DNA of 64,000 nucleotides from Gilvimarinus japonicus (GTDB lineage Bacteria > Pseudomonadota > Gammaproteobacteria > Pseudomonadales > Cellvibrionaceae), in contig NZ_AP031500.1 in NCBI RefSeq assembly GCF_042847215.1, positions 2,480,001-2,544,000 on the forward strand. The letters are read 5' to 3'. The notes beneath the pieces were generated by a model that worked only from the letters and a program-made list of their open reading frames with translations, was not told the DNA's origin and did not search any database. Positions 63,962 through 64,000 of the stretch are shown one piece after another. Positions within the stretch are counted from its first letter, which is position 1. Each line of letters opens with the position of its first letter. The position numbers and the translations under genes are program-made.

Positions 63962-64000
63962 CAAGCGCGACTCTATTTATTAATAGCGCCAGCAACACAA
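63954..64000 (-). CDS. C-terminal end of an upstream gene, probably cbiB
   Basis: A frame open from the right edge ends in LLALLINRVALDV and a TGA that lies inside the cobD start. A hydrophobic C-terminus with this overlap fits adenosylcobinamide-phosphate synthase (CbiB), the usual neighbour of cobD. Only 14 residues are visible, so this is tentative. Confidence 0.4.
   Translation of the reverse strand, partial: VLLALLINRVALDV

Overview
The window looks like a chromosomal segment of a marine, polysaccharide-degrading gammaproteobacterium of the Cellvibrionales type (the Saccharophagus, Teredinibacter, Gilvimarinus and Marinimicrobium neighbourhood). The reasons are the large secreted glycosidases with long poly-serine linkers, the TonB-dependent receptors of the Xanthomonas/Caulobacter carbohydrate type, a receptor-SapC-tryptophan halogenase string, and gammaproteobacterial housekeeping genes (gltX, waaC, hda, purMN, rnk, slyD). 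This assignment comes from protein resemblance only.

Layout. 1-9.1 kb is a beta-1,3-glucan (laminarin) locus, all on the minus strand: a secreted GH16-GH128 double glucanase, a TonB-dependent receptor, SapC and the start of a tryptophan halogenase. 9.4-31 kb is mostly ordinary chromosome: DUF3565, an NfuA-N/SufT fusion, rnk, metY, DUF454, an MHYT hybrid sensor kinase with an HD-GYP regulator, a transglutaminase, a YegS-like lipid kinase, redox proteins, a CNNM/CBS protein, a DMT transporter, an OmpA protein, a lipoprotein and yajD. 28.1-32.0 kb is a small glycan-modification cluster (GT2, FdtA-type cupin, broken GT2, FAD oxidoreductase) beside repeat-rich DNA.

32.88-41.24 kb is an integrative element in the 3' end of tRNA-Ala(GGC). 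It has 52-bp direct repeats (attL/attR), matching 28-bp integrase arm-site blocks just inside both ends, a P4-type tyrosine integrase, an AlpA-like regulator and a rolling-circle Rep of the phage gpA class. It has no virion genes. Its cargo is a secreted protein and a translationally coupled Hanks kinase / PP2C phosphatase pair. This cargo is the best candidate in the window for an undescribed system, probably phage defence or control of the element.

41.8-53.6 kb is core genome: gltX, waaC, a persulfide-sensing ArsR regulator with two palindromic operators and its rhodanese, a 2OG-Fe(II) oxygenase, a GH9 lipoprotein cellodextrinase, hda, DUF2066, purM-purN, DUF3108 and slyD. 53.8-60.3 kb is a divergent pair of a second TonB-dependent receptor and a GH43-LamG lipoprotein, probably for arabinan or arabinoxylan, sharing a repeated operator-like motif. 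The window ends in small conserved proteins, yghU and a cobalamin operon (cbiB tail, cobD, btuF).

The two receptor/glycosidase loci and the GH9 enzyme together suggest uptake and breakdown of laminarin, arabinan-type side chains and cello-oligosaccharides. Sequence between genes, the att sites and the integrase remnant show that the element has been rearranged at least once.
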